Origin: UBA967 sp044375555
GTDB lineage: Bacteria; Verrucomicrobiota; Verrucomicrobiia; Chthoniobacterales; Terrimicrobiaceae
Assembly: GCA_044375555.1 (NCBI GenBank)
Contig: JBILML010000014.1
Coordinates: 1-64,000 of the forward strand
Direction: 5' to 3'
DNA: 64,000 bases
The position numbers and the translations under genes were made by a program. Below are positions 51,570-60,150 of this stretch, in pieces (within the stretch, counting starts at the first letter, position 1; every line of letters begins with the position of its first letter). The notes under the pieces were generated by a model. The model made no database searches. It worked only from the letters and a program-made list of their open reading frames with translations, and was not told the origin of the DNA.

Positions 51570-53393
51570 TTATTCCGCAAAAACCCCGGCCGATTTCTCG
51601 GCGCGTTTGCGTCCGTTGGCATCGAGGATTTTCTTGCGAAGGCGCAGGGATTTGGGAGTGACCTCCACATACTCGTCCGGCGCGATGTATTCGAGCGAAC
51701 GCTCGAGGCTCATCACAAGCGGCGGAGCGAGGGAGATGCCTTTGCCATCACCTTGGCTTCGCATATTGGTCAATTTTTTCGCCTTGCAGGGGTTCACCGG
51801 CATGTCGTCGGGGCGGGCATTTTCGCCAATGATCATTCCCTCGTAAATTTCCTCTTGCGGCCCGATGAAGAGCCGTCCGCGCACCTGGATTGTGTCGAGC
51901 GCGTAGGCCATGCTGGTGCCGCCTTCCATGGAAATGAGGACGCCATTGTTGCGGCTCGGAATCTCGCCCTTGTGCGGACCGTATTCCTTGAAGAGGTGGC
52001 TGCAAATGCCGTGGCCCTTGGTGAGGTTCACGAGATCGGTCTCGAAGCCGATGATGCCGCGAGTGGGGATCGTGGCCTGAACGAGCACGCTGTGGGGATT
52101 GTGCTCCATGTTGATGATCTCGGCTTTGCGGCCGGCGAGGGTTTGTAGGATGTCGCCGAGGTTTTCCGGCGGCACATCGACATAGAGACTTTCCATCGGC
52201 TCAAGCACGGAACCATTCTCGGCGCGCCTGAAGATGACCTCAGGGCGGGAAACAAGTAGCTCGAAGCCCTCGCGGCGCATTTGCTCAACAAGCACGGCGA
52301 TCTGCATCTCGCCACGGGCCTTCACATCGAAGTGGCCCGCGACATCGGTGTCGGCGACCATGATGGAAACATTGCCGCGTGTCTCTTTGATGAGGCGGTC
52401 GCGAATCTGGCGGGCGGTGAGGAGCTTTCCTTCACGGCCAGCCAATGGCGAATCGTTCACGCAAATCTTCATGGAGATCGTCGGCGGATCGATTTCGACA
52501 AACGGCAGGGCCTCGCGTTCCTCGGTGTCCACGAGCGTTTCGCCGATGAAGATTTCCTCGAAGCCGCTGATGCCCACGATATCGCCGGCCGAGGCCTCTT
52601 GGACCTGAACTTTCTCCAGGCCCTCGTGCGAGAAAATCGCTGTGATTTTCGCCTTTTCCTTCCGGTTGCCACTGTGGATGCAAACGATCTGTTGGCCGTG
52701 CGCGACCTTGCCGCTGATGATGCGTCCGTAGGCAATACGGCCGAGGTAGTCGCTGTAGTCGAGGTTCGACACAAGCATGCGGAAAAAGTCGACATCGGGC
52801 TTCGGTGGCGGCGGGATGTGTTTCACAATTGCCTCGTAGAGAGGCTCCATGTTGTCGCTGGAATCGGTGACTTCATTTTTGGCGAAGCCTTGCTTGGCGC
52901 TGGCGTAGATGTGGGCGAAATCCAGTTGCTCGTCGCTCGCGCCGAGTTCCATGAAAAGCTCGAACACCATGTCGAGAACCTTGTGCGGACGGGCATTCTC
53001 GCGGTCGATCTTGTTGATGACCACGATCGGCTTCAGTCCGTTCTCCATGGCCTTGCGCAGCACGAATTTTGTTTGCGCCTGCGGGCCGTCGTGGGAGTCC
53101 ACCACGAGCAAAACACCATCCACCATTTTCATGATGCGCTCGACCTCTCCGCCGAAGTCGGCGTGGCCGGGAGTGTCCACGATATTCACATGGTAATCCT
53201 TCCAGCGGAAAGCGGCGTTCTTGGCGCGGATGGTGATGCCTTTTTCCCTCTCCAGATCCATCGAGTCCATCATGCGCTCGTCGGTTTTCTGGTTGGCACG
53301 GAAGGTTCCGGCCTGCTTGAGAAGTTGATCCACGAGCGTTGTCTTGCCGTGATCGACGTGGGCGATGATGGCGATGTTGCGAATATTTTCCAT
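51570..53393 (-). CDS. typA: ribosome-associated translational GTPase TypA/BipA
   Basis: A 607-residue elongation-factor-like GTPase. G1 AHVDHGKTT is at residues 10-18, the switch-2 DTPGHADFGGEVERI block near 76, and G4 NKIDRE near 130. It contains the domain III/V arrangement of EF-G relatives and the BipA-specific C-terminal domain (AYALDTIQVRGRLFIGPQEEIYEGMIIGE). It assists ribosome assembly and stress adaptation. All GTP-binding motifs are intact. Confidence 0.95.
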   Translation of the reverse strand: MENIRNIAIIAHVDHGKTTLVDQLLKQAGTFRANQKTDERMMDSMDLEREKGITIRAKNAAFRWKDYHVNIVDTPGHADFGGEVERIMKMVDGVLLVVDSHDGPQAQTKFVLRKAMENGLKPIVVINKIDRENARPHKVLDMVFELFMELGASDEQLDFAHIYASAKQGFAKNEVTDSSDNMEPLYEAIVKHIPPPPKPDVDFFRMLVSNLDYSDYLGRIAYGRIISGKVAHGQQIVCIHSGNRKEKAKITAIFSHEGLEKVQVQEASAGDIVGISGFEEIFIGETLVDTEEREALPFVEIDPPTISMKICVNDSPLAGREGKLLTARQIRDRLIKETRGNVSIMVADTDVAGHFDVKARGEMQIAVLVEQMRREGFELLVSRPEVIFRRAENGSVLEPMESLYVDVPPENLGDILQTLAGRKAEIINMEHNPHSVLVQATIPTRGIIGFETDLVNLTKGHGICSHLFKEYGPHKGEIPSRNNGVLISMEGGTSMAYALDTIQVRGRLFIGPQEEIYEGMIIGENARPDDMPVNPCKAKKLTNMRSQGDGKGISLAPPLVMSLERSLEYIAPDEYVEVTPKSLRLRKKILDANGRKRAEKSAGVFAE

Positions 53394-53457
53394 AAATTCA
53401 AATTCCGCCCGGGTTTGGACGGGCAGGGAATATGGGTGGCTGGGCGGCGGGTGTCAA

Positions 53458-55479
53458 TCAGCCCGCTAAAGCGAGGAATTGGGGGAGCGCGCGGAGGGAT
53501 TTTTCAAAGTCGTTGCGTGACTCCGAAGGGAGATCCTTGGGGAACTTCGCGGCGGAGCGGTTCCACCGCGCGAGCCAGTCTGCGCCGAGGACGTCGCGTT
53601 GGCGGCGGCGGGCGATTTCGAGATTGGTGAACGCGATGGTGGTTTCTTCTTTGTCCCCGGCGTTGCGCCCGCGGGCGACTCCGAAGCCCGCGCCAAGCAT
53701 GGCCACGCGCGAGGCGGTGGAGCAGGTGTAGGTGAATAACTCGACATCGCGGTCCACGCAGCGCGCGAGGATTTGGCGGAAGGCGTCGAGAGTCCACGCG
53801 AAGGCGGAGGTTTTTCCAGAGAACATGTCGTAGAAAATCAAATCCGGCGCGGCGGCGGAGCCGAGGTTTTCCAGAAAGCCGCCCTCGAGAAGTTCCCAGG
53901 AAAGACCAGGGTGTTTCTTGGATTGCCAGCGGCCGTTTTTAAGAATTGCGGCGGGGCCGCCGTGGCGCAGGTAGGGGAAGCGGTCGTGGTTTTTGAAAGC
54001 GAGTCGGAGCGAGTCGAGGTCGTTCTCGAAACTGACGAGGTGCATCGGTCGCACCGGGCCGGTTTCCGCGAGCGACTCGAAACACTCGATCGCCGCCATG
54101 GCGTTGGCGGCGGCACCGAGGCCGACATCCCAGATTACAAGCGGGTCGGAGGTTTCCTCTCGGAGGCGCTCGGCGAGCTGGGACTGCTCGATGTAGAGCT
54201 GGCGGGACTCGACCATCGGCTCGGTGCGTGAGTGCATGATCTCTCCGGAGTCGATGTGGAGGATGCTCGAGAATCCCTCGAGGGCTGTGTGGATTTTGTA
54301 GGCTCCGAGCTTCAGGGATTTTGGGGGATTGCGGCGCATCGGGGTCACCGGATTGTCGAGGTCGTCCACAGCAAGGATGGCCCGCTTTTCCTCGTAGAGC
54401 GGGAGGAAGCGATCCTCGAGGATGCTCTGGCGGATTTCTGCCATGAGGCGGTGGTAGAAAAAAATGTTGTGCTGGCCGATGAGTTGCCAGCCGAGCGTCT
54501 CCTTGCACTTTGTGAGGTGATGCAGGTAGGCACGGGTGTGGCGGGCGCAGGTCGGGCAGGGGCAATCGGGATCGAGCGGCTCGGTAGAGCTTTTATAAAT
54601 GCCGCGCCGGAGCTGCAGGAATCCACGCGAAGTGAAGGCCCCGCCGCGCTGAGCGACCTGCGTGGGAATGATGCAATCGAACATGTCCACGCCGCGGTGG
54701 ACCGCTTCTAAAATGTCGAGCGGAGTGCCGACGCCCATGAGGTATCGGGGTTTGTCTTCCGGCAAAAGCGAGGCGGCGAATTCGCAGGTGTCCTCTCGCT
54801 CGCTCTTGCCCTCGCCGACGGCGAGGCCGCCGATCGCGTAGCCGTCGAACGGCATCGCACACAGCGCTTCGGCACTTTCTTTGCGGAGGCCCAAATGCAG
54901 CGCGCCTTGGACAATGGCGAACATGGCTTGAGGGGAATCGCCCCGCGCAGCGAGGCTGCGTGCGGCCCAGCGGTGGGTGAGTTCCATCGCGGCGCGGGCG
55001 ATGGATTCATCGACTGTCGAGGGCACGCATTGATCGAGGACCATCATGATGTCACTGCCAATGGCGACCTGCGTTTCAATGCTGCGCTCGGGGCTCAGGA
55101 GAATCGTGCGGCCGTCGAGGTAACTCTGAAAAACAGCGCCCGCTTCGGTCATCGAGCGCGAGTGGGGGAGGGAAAAAATCTGGAATCCGCCCGAGTCGGT
55201 GAGGACGGAGCGCTCCCAACTCATGAATGGGTGGATGCCTCCGACTTGACGAAAAACCTCGGGTCCGGGACGGAGGAGAAGGTGGTAGGTATTGGCGAGG
55301 AGGATTTGGGAACCCGAGTCGTGAAGGAAATCGGGTGTCTGGGCTTTCACCGTCGCATGCGTGCCGACGGGCATGAACAGCGGGGTGCGGACCTCGTTGT
55401 GAAGAGTGCGAAAAGTCGCCGCGCGGGCGCGGGACTGACTAGAGCGGGCGTCTAGCCGGAACTGGAGCGAGGTTTTCAG
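53458..55479 (-). CDS. tgt: tRNA-guanine transglycosylase fused to an MnmD-like methyltransferase
   Basis: 673 residues if read from a CTG at 55479. Residues 1-385 are Tgt, which inserts preQ1 at tRNA position 34: MPVGTHATVKA, LTDSGGFQIFSL, FDCIIPTQVAQRGG, and zinc Cys in CPCPTCARH. From ~395 a SAM methyltransferase of the DUF752/MnmD type follows (VIWDVGLGAAANAM, then DLIFYDMFSGKTSAFAWT). The first ATG in frame is at 55374, but the 35 codons before it encode conserved Tgt sequence (SRARAATFRTLHNEVRTPLF), so the gene must start earlier. No ATG, GTG or TTG is available there. A CTG start or a frameshift from the ATG at 55493 is possible. Confidence 0.85.
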   Translation of the reverse strand: MKTSLQFRLDARSSQSRARAATFRTLHNEVRTPLFMPVGTHATVKAQTPDFLHDSGSQILLANTYHLLLRPGPEVFRQVGGIHPFMSWERSVLTDSGGFQIFSLPHSRSMTEAGAVFQSYLDGRTILLSPERSIETQVAIGSDIMMVLDQCVPSTVDESIARAAMELTHRWAARSLAARGDSPQAMFAIVQGALHLGLRKESAEALCAMPFDGYAIGGLAVGEGKSEREDTCEFAASLLPEDKPRYLMGVGTPLDILEAVHRGVDMFDCIIPTQVAQRGGAFTSRGFLQLRRGIYKSSTEPLDPDCPCPTCARHTRAYLHHLTKCKETLGWQLIGQHNIFFYHRLMAEIRQSILEDRFLPLYEEKRAILAVDDLDNPVTPMRRNPPKSLKLGAYKIHTALEGFSSILHIDSGEIMHSRTEPMVESRQLYIEQSQLAERLREETSDPLVIWDVGLGAAANAMAAIECFESLAETGPVRPMHLVSFENDLDSLRLAFKNHDRFPYLRHGGPAAILKNGRWQSKKHPGLSWELLEGGFLENLGSAAAPDLIFYDMFSGKTSAFAWTLDAFRQILARCVDRDVELFTYTCSTASRVAMLGAGFGVARGRNAGDKEETTIAFTNLEIARRRQRDVLGADWLARWNRSAAKFPKDLPSESRNDFEKSLRALPQFLALAG

Positions 55480-55539
55480 AGGCCGTGACGCTGCATGCGG
55501 TGGTCGGACGACCGTCTCGCCATCCGTGGAGTTCCAATC

Positions 55540-55562
55540 GCAGGCGAGACGCCCGCGCTACA
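55540..55562. repeat. REP/MITE-like element, right arm
   Basis: GCAGGCGAGACGCCCGCGCTACA matches the right arm of the element at 777-800. A poor left arm (CCGTCTCGCCATCC) lies at ~55512. It separates tgt from pal. Confidence 0.65.
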
Positions 55563-55572
55563 GGAAGAGGGC

Positions 55573-56076
55573 TTACTTGACGACGCCGAATTCAGCGCGG
55601 CGGTTTTTAGCCCAAGCCGCATCGTTGCTCGCGGGATCGGCGGGCATTTCGCTGCCGAAGCTCACGGTCTGAATGCGGTCGCCTTGGATGCCAGCATCGA
55701 TCAAGGCTTGGCGGACGGCCTGCGCACGGCGCTCGCCGAGGCCGCGGTTGTATTCCTGCGTGCCACGCTCGTCGGTGAAGCCGGCGATGATGAGGCGGTC
55801 GGAACCAGCGGAAATGGACGAGGAGACGGCTTGGATTTTGGAGGACTCAGCTGGTTCGACGCTGTAGCTGTCGAAGCTGAAGAAAACAGGTGAGAACTGT
55901 CCTTTCTGGACATTCGGGCTCATGAAATTCGCGCCGCCCTCAAAGCGTTCGCCGAGCGGTGTGCTGGTCACGAAATCGCCGTCGACTCCGGCAAACTGAT
56001 CGCCTTTTTCTTTTTTCTTACAAGCGGGGAGAAAAGCGATGGCGGTAGCGGTGGCTAGGACGAGGAATTTTTTCAT
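55573..56076 (-). CDS. pal: OmpA-family peptidoglycan-associated lipoprotein (Pal-like)
   Basis: 167 residues. The lipoprotein signal ends at FLPAC (Cys at 19). The C-terminal OmpA domain, from about residue 60, has VFFSFDSYSVEP at its start and the peptidoglycan-binding block AGFTDERGTQEYNRGLGERRA near 100. Pal anchors the outer membrane to peptidoglycan with the Tol system. The tol genes are not adjacent. Confidence 0.88.
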   Translation of the reverse strand: MKKFLVLATATAIAFLPACKKKEKGDQFAGVDGDFVTSTPLGERFEGGANFMSPNVQKGQFSPVFFSFDSYSVEPAESSKIQAVSSSISAGSDRLIIAGFTDERGTQEYNRGLGERRAQAVRQALIDAGIQGDRIQTVSFGSEMPADPASNDAAWAKNRRAEFGVVK

Positions 56077-56119
56077 GCGAGGGAGATTGGCTGGTTTTTT
56101 TGGAATTTCAAGACACAGC

Positions 56120-56169
56120 GAAACAAAAAAATGGCCCGGTCGGAATGCGTAGGCATCGCCGACCGGGCC
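56120..56169 (-). terminator. factor-independent terminator after rpsR
   Basis: On the minus strand, an eleven-base-pair stem GGCCCGGTCGG with CCGACCGGGCC (56159-56169 and 56133-56143) and a 15-base loop, followed by ATTTTTTTGTTT. It ends the rpmG-rpsR transcript before pal. Confidence 0.9.
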
Positions 56170-56183
56170 GTTGAAGGAGGAAA

Positions 56184-56423
56184 TTACTTCATGAGGAGCG
56201 CGGCACGGGCGCGCTTCACTTCGCGGGTAATCTTGCGATGAATGCGGGCGGACATGCCGGTCACGCGCCGAGGCAGGATTTTACCGCTTTCGGTGACGAA
56301 GCGTTTGAGAAGTTCGGGATTCTTGTAGTCGATAGCCTCGATGTTGAGGTCGATGCGGCGCCGTGGCATCGAGCGATTGGCGCGGCGGAAGTTGGTGCGG
56401 CGTTGTGGTGTTTTAGGCTGCAT
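56184..56423 (-). CDS. rpsR: 30S ribosomal protein S18 (bS18)
   Basis: A 79-residue basic ribosomal protein with the S18 core IDYKNPELLKRFVTESGKILPRRVTG. It ends with the usual KRARAALLMK-type tail. It follows rpmG by six bases on the same strand, and a strong terminator follows it. The usual neighbours rpsF and rplI are absent. Confidence 0.95.
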   Translation of the reverse strand: MQPKTPQRRTNFRRANRSMPRRRIDLNIEAIDYKNPELLKRFVTESGKILPRRVTGMSARIHRKITREVKRARAALLMK

Positions 56424-56429
56424 GGCGTG

Positions 56430-56603
56430 TTATTTGATCTCGCGGTGGAGGGTGTGACGGTTGAGGAAAGGGTTGAATTTCTTTTTCTCTAGCCGGTTCG
56501 GGGTGCGTGGGCTTTTTTTGTTGCGTGTGGTGATGTAGCGCGAGGCGGGTTTGCCTTCGGCTTTGGCCTCGGTGCACTCGAGGGTGATGTTGTCTTGTGG
56601 CAT
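56430..56603 (-). CDS. rpmG: 50S ribosomal protein L33 (bL33)
   Basis: A 57-residue protein, MPQDNITLECTEAKAEG at the start, RYITTRNKKSPRTPNRLEKK in the middle and RHTLHREIK at the end, the typical bL33 pattern. It has a single Cys, so it is the zinc-free form. It lies between the DksA-like gene (five bases away) and rpsR (six bases away), in one transcript. Confidence 0.93.
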   Translation of the reverse strand: MPQDNITLECTEAKAEGKPASRYITTRNKKSPRTPNRLEKKKFNPFLNRHTLHREIK

Positions 56604-56608
56604 GGTCG

Positions 56609-57448
56609 TTATTCCTTGGATTCGGTGGCGGGCTCCTCCTCTTCGCCCTCGGCCTCGTCTTCGTTCAAGCCGAAGAGTGAAGTGACCGGTTGGCGGACGC
56701 GGTGGAGACGGTTATTTTTTTCGAGGTCGGCTTGGCACTCGACGGTGTAGCGCGCGAAAGGCAGGGCCTCGAGGCGGGCGTGGGGGATTGGCTTGCCGGA
56801 AAGTTCACAAAGTCCGTAGGCGCCGTCTTGGATTTTCTTCAGGGCGGCGTCGATTTCGAAAAGGGAGTCGCGCTCCTGCGAAAGGAGGCTCAGGGCAAAG
56901 TCGCGGTCGTAGGCGTCGCTTCCGGCGTCGCCGGTGTGCATGCCAAAGCCGGAGGCATCGCTGCCCTCGGCACGGGTGCGGAGGGTGTCGCGGCCGACAC
57001 CGTTCATCGCGTCGAGCAGTTCGTCCTTGAGATGAAGGAGGCGGCCCTGCTGTTTGACGAGCCAAGGGCTGAGCTTCACCTGTGGCACGGCCTTCTTGAT
57101 GAGGGGCGGAAGATTTTTTGGCACCGGCTTGGCGGAGGGCTTCGCCGTGGCCTTGGGCTTCACGGGAGCGACCTTCTTCATAGCAACAGGCTTTTTAACG
57201 GGGGCTTTTACAGCTGGTGCCTTTTTGGCGGGAGCCTTCTTGGGGGCGATTTTTTTCACCGCTGGTTTTTTGGTTGGTGCAGGCTTTTTAGCGGGCACTG
57301 GTTTTTTCACCGCGGGCTTCTTAGCAGGAGCGGGTTTCTTTTTCGCAGCCGCAGGCTTGGCCTTGGGGGCAGGTTTTTTGGCTTTTGCAGGAGCCGTCTT
57401 TTTGACAACGGCTTTTGCCTTCGCTGGTTTATTCGCTTTTTTGGCCAT
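56609..57448 (-). CDS. histone H1-like / DksA-like fusion protein
   Basis: 279 residues in two parts. Residues 1-115 are a Lys/Ala/Pro-rich tail of repeated KKPA/KPAVKK units, like eukaryotic histone H1 and bacterial H1-like proteins. Residues ~125-260 form a TraR/DksA-type domain: a coiled-coil region, an acidic GSDAYDRDFALSLL helix, and the zinc-finger end (YGLCELSGKPIPHARLEALPFARYTVEC). Only two of the four expected zinc Cys remain. It ends in an acidic tail. It is five bases from rpmG. A DNA-binding regulator tied to ribosome genes is inferred. Confidence 0.8.
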   Translation of the reverse strand: MAKKANKPAKAKAVVKKTAPAKAKKPAPKAKPAAAKKKPAPAKKPAVKKPVPAKKPAPTKKPAVKKIAPKKAPAKKAPAVKAPVKKPVAMKKVAPVKPKATAKPSAKPVPKNLPPLIKKAVPQVKLSPWLVKQQGRLLHLKDELLDAMNGVGRDTLRTRAEGSDASGFGMHTGDAGSDAYDRDFALSLLSQERDSLFEIDAALKKIQDGAYGLCELSGKPIPHARLEALPFARYTVECQADLEKNNRLHRVRQPVTSLFGLNEDEAEGEEEEPATESKE

Positions 57449-57513
57449 GACTGGAATTTAGTGAAAGGGGCGAGATAACTAGCGGAGTAGAACCCGTAGA
57501 GCAAGGGGAATTC

Positions 57514-57933
57514 TCAAAGAAAAATCCCGGCCAAAATCGCAGCGCGGAGAGTCCACGCGACGGTGCGGATCCAGTTCGTCAAAACAAGTCGCCGGTGCAC
57601 AGGTTCGCTCCATCCTTGGAGAAGGGCGCGGTGCGCGGGGACTTGCAGCGTGAATGTCGAGAGCCACACGACCCCCAGAAGCGCAGCAGTGAAGAGGAAG
57701 AGCGGTGAGTCGAATCCCTCCAGAATGAGCCAACCTAGGGTGAACACCTCCACAAGCATCGGCGGGGCGACCACAAATCCGGTGCGGTCGCAGTGCTCGC
57801 GCTCGAGTTCCCCGAAATTCTCGTGCGGCAGGCGCGCGAGCATCGGGTAGTGGACGACCTGCACGAACCAAATGATCCCGGTCATCGCAAAGGTGGCGAA
57901 CAAATGCGCCGCAACGATCCAGTCGGTCGGCAT
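57514..57933 (-). CDS. four-helix membrane protein
   Basis: A 139-residue membrane protein with about four helices (WIVAAHLFATFAMTGIIWFV, VVAPPMLVEVFTLGWLIL, LFLFTAALLGVVWLSTFT and TVAWTLRAAILAGIFL). A conserved-looking QVVHYPML block and a central HRALLQGWSEPVHRRLV stretch are present. I do not recognise a family with certainty. It follows glgX by six bases on the same strand. Confidence 0.65.
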   Translation of the reverse strand: MPTDWIVAAHLFATFAMTGIIWFVQVVHYPMLARLPHENFGELEREHCDRTGFVVAPPMLVEVFTLGWLILEGFDSPLFLFTAALLGVVWLSTFTLQVPAHRALLQGWSEPVHRRLVLTNWIRTVAWTLRAAILAGIFL

Positions 57934-57939
57934 GATTTT

Positions 57940-60054
57940 TTATTTTCCGAGCAGGATGGCGATCGAGCGCTCGCGGATGGCGTAGCTTTTTTGAACCTCG
58001 AGCGGCTTTTCCTGGCCCGGCTCGCAAATGTCGTCAGGCGCAGAGAGGCTGGTGTCGGCGAAGCGGTGCCAGAGCATTTTCTTCGGCAGAACCGGCAGGC
58101 CAAAACTCAGCGGCTCGTAATACATGTTCAGCAAGACGTAAATGAAATGCGGGTCGCCGCCCATCGACTCGTGGTGGCGGCCGCAAATCATGAAAGCCAG
58201 CGTGCGGCTGGAGGCCGACCAATCGGGATGCCATGGCAAGACGCCGTGCCAGCTGATGTCGGGATAACCGCTGCCGATCTGGTCGCGCTCATCGAAAAAC
58301 TCGGGGCGACGCAGGGCGGGGTGGGCCTTGCGGAAGGCGATCATGTTTTTAGTGAATCGGAAAAGCTCGCGCCCATGAGCGTCGGGTTCCCAATCCATCC
58401 AATTCCAATCGGCGTCGTGACAATACGCGTTGTTGTTTCCGCGCTGGGTGCGGCCGCACTCGTCGCCCATGGTAATCATCGGCACGCCCTGGCTCGTGAG
58501 GAGGAGGGACATCGCATTTTTCGATAAACGCAAACGGAGCGCGAGGATGTCGGGATCGTTGGTCGCCCCCTCAGCGCCGCAATTCCAGCTCATGTTGTCA
58601 TTCGTGCCGTCCTGGTTGGTCTCGCCGTTTTCGAGGTTGTGTTTGCCGTTGTAGGAAAAAAGGTCGCGGAGCGTGAAGCCGTCGTGGCAGGTGATGAAAT
58701 TCACCGAGGCCGTGGGTTTGCGGTCGGCCGCGCGGTAGAGGTCGGGCGAGCCGAGGATGCGCTGGACCATTTCGCCGACCATGCCGGGATCGCCCTTGAG
58801 AAAACGCCGCGCGCAATCGCGGTATTTTCCGTTCCACTCCATCCAGCGCCCGTAGCTCGGGAAGTTGCCGACTTGATAGAGCCCGCCGGCGTCCCAGGCT
58901 TCGGCGACGAGTTTGCAATCGGCGAGGACGGGGTCGTGCGCGAGGAATTCGAGCAGCGGCGGGTTCGCGAGAGGTTCGCCTTTCGAGTCGCGGCCGAGGA
59001 TCGAGGCGAGGTCGAAACGGAAGCCGTCGATGTGGTATTCGGCAGCCCAGTGGCGGAGGGAATTGTAGATGAACTCCCGAACGGCGGGGTAGTTGCAGTT
59101 CACCGTGTTTCCGCACCCGGAGTAGTTCGTGTTCCGTCCCTTCTCGTCGAGGATATACCAGGTCTTGTTATCGAGCCCGCGGAAGGAAAAAACCGGCCCA
59201 GTCTCGTTGCCTTCGGCGGTGTGGTTGAAGACCACATCAAGCATGACTTCGATCCCGGCTCCGTGGAGCGAGCGGACCATGTCCTTCATTTCCTCGATTT
59301 GGCGGCTTTCCTTCGCGCCGGCGGCGAAGCTGGCCTTTGGCGCGCAGAATCCCACCGTGCTGTAGCCCCAGTAATTGCAAAGAATCTCGCCGGTGGTCGG
59401 ATTCGTCCGGCTGTTTTCCATCTCGTCGAATTCAAAGACGGGCATCAGCTCCACGCAATTCACGCCTAGCTCCGCGAGGTGCGCGGCTTTTTCCGCGAGA
59501 CCAGCAAAGGTGCCGGGATTTTTCACACCGGCATTCGGGTGGCGCGTGAATCCGCGCACATGCATTTCGTAAATGATCAACTCGCTGTCGGGAACTCGCG
59601 GGGCCTGGTTCGGCTCGATCTGGCCGGCGCTGGCTGGGAGGCGCGAGCGGAAGACCGGCTTGGTGCTGGAAGGAACGGCCTGCATCCACTCCTCGCGACC
59701 CACAATCTCCCGAGCGTAGGGGTCGAGGAGGATTTTCGAGGAGTCGAAATAATGGCCCTCCGACGGATTCCACGGCCCCTCCATCCGGAAGCCGTATTCC
59801 AAATTCCCAGCCTCCAGATCATGCACGATCATCGCCCAGACATGGCCGAGCCGGAAGTCAGCCGGGAACCGAATTTCGGCTACGGGTTTCGCCTGGCCGT
59901 GCTTGAACAACACCAGTGTGCATCCAGTTCCGTGCGCGCTGAAGACAGAAAAATTCACTCCCGTCCGCACATGGCTGGCGCCGAAGGGAACCATGTGGCC
60001 GCAGCTCACGCGATAGCCCGCCACCGTGCGTTCGGAAACCTTGGAAACCGTCAT
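57940..60054 (-). CDS. glgX: glycogen debranching enzyme (GlgX/isoamylase type)
   Basis: A 704-residue GH13 enzyme that hydrolyses alpha-1,6 branches. An N-terminal CBM48-like domain (FGASHVRTGVNFSVFSAHG) precedes the catalytic barrel: VMLDVVFNHTAEG near 270, the nucleophile in GFRFDLASILG near 340, the acid/base Glu in LVAEAWDAGG near 380, and NFITCHDGFTL near 452. All four conserved regions are intact. It works on glycogen made elsewhere; the only synthase-like gene in the window appears degenerate. Confidence 0.93.
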   Translation of the reverse strand: MTVSKVSERTVAGYRVSCGHMVPFGASHVRTGVNFSVFSAHGTGCTLVLFKHGQAKPVAEIRFPADFRLGHVWAMIVHDLEAGNLEYGFRMEGPWNPSEGHYFDSSKILLDPYAREIVGREEWMQAVPSSTKPVFRSRLPASAGQIEPNQAPRVPDSELIIYEMHVRGFTRHPNAGVKNPGTFAGLAEKAAHLAELGVNCVELMPVFEFDEMENSRTNPTTGEILCNYWGYSTVGFCAPKASFAAGAKESRQIEEMKDMVRSLHGAGIEVMLDVVFNHTAEGNETGPVFSFRGLDNKTWYILDEKGRNTNYSGCGNTVNCNYPAVREFIYNSLRHWAAEYHIDGFRFDLASILGRDSKGEPLANPPLLEFLAHDPVLADCKLVAEAWDAGGLYQVGNFPSYGRWMEWNGKYRDCARRFLKGDPGMVGEMVQRILGSPDLYRAADRKPTASVNFITCHDGFTLRDLFSYNGKHNLENGETNQDGTNDNMSWNCGAEGATNDPDILALRLRLSKNAMSLLLTSQGVPMITMGDECGRTQRGNNNAYCHDADWNWMDWEPDAHGRELFRFTKNMIAFRKAHPALRRPEFFDERDQIGSGYPDISWHGVLPWHPDWSASSRTLAFMICGRHHESMGGDPHFIYVLLNMYYEPLSFGLPVLPKKMLWHRFADTSLSAPDDICEPGQEKPLEVQKSYAIRERSIAILLGK

Positions 60055-60150
60055 AGGCGCGACATCCTATTGAGAGCGGGAAAAACGGCAAGTTCGAGGG
60101 ATGAGAGTGCCATTCGACAAAAATCCGCGCGCTGGTTTAGTCTCCCCGCC

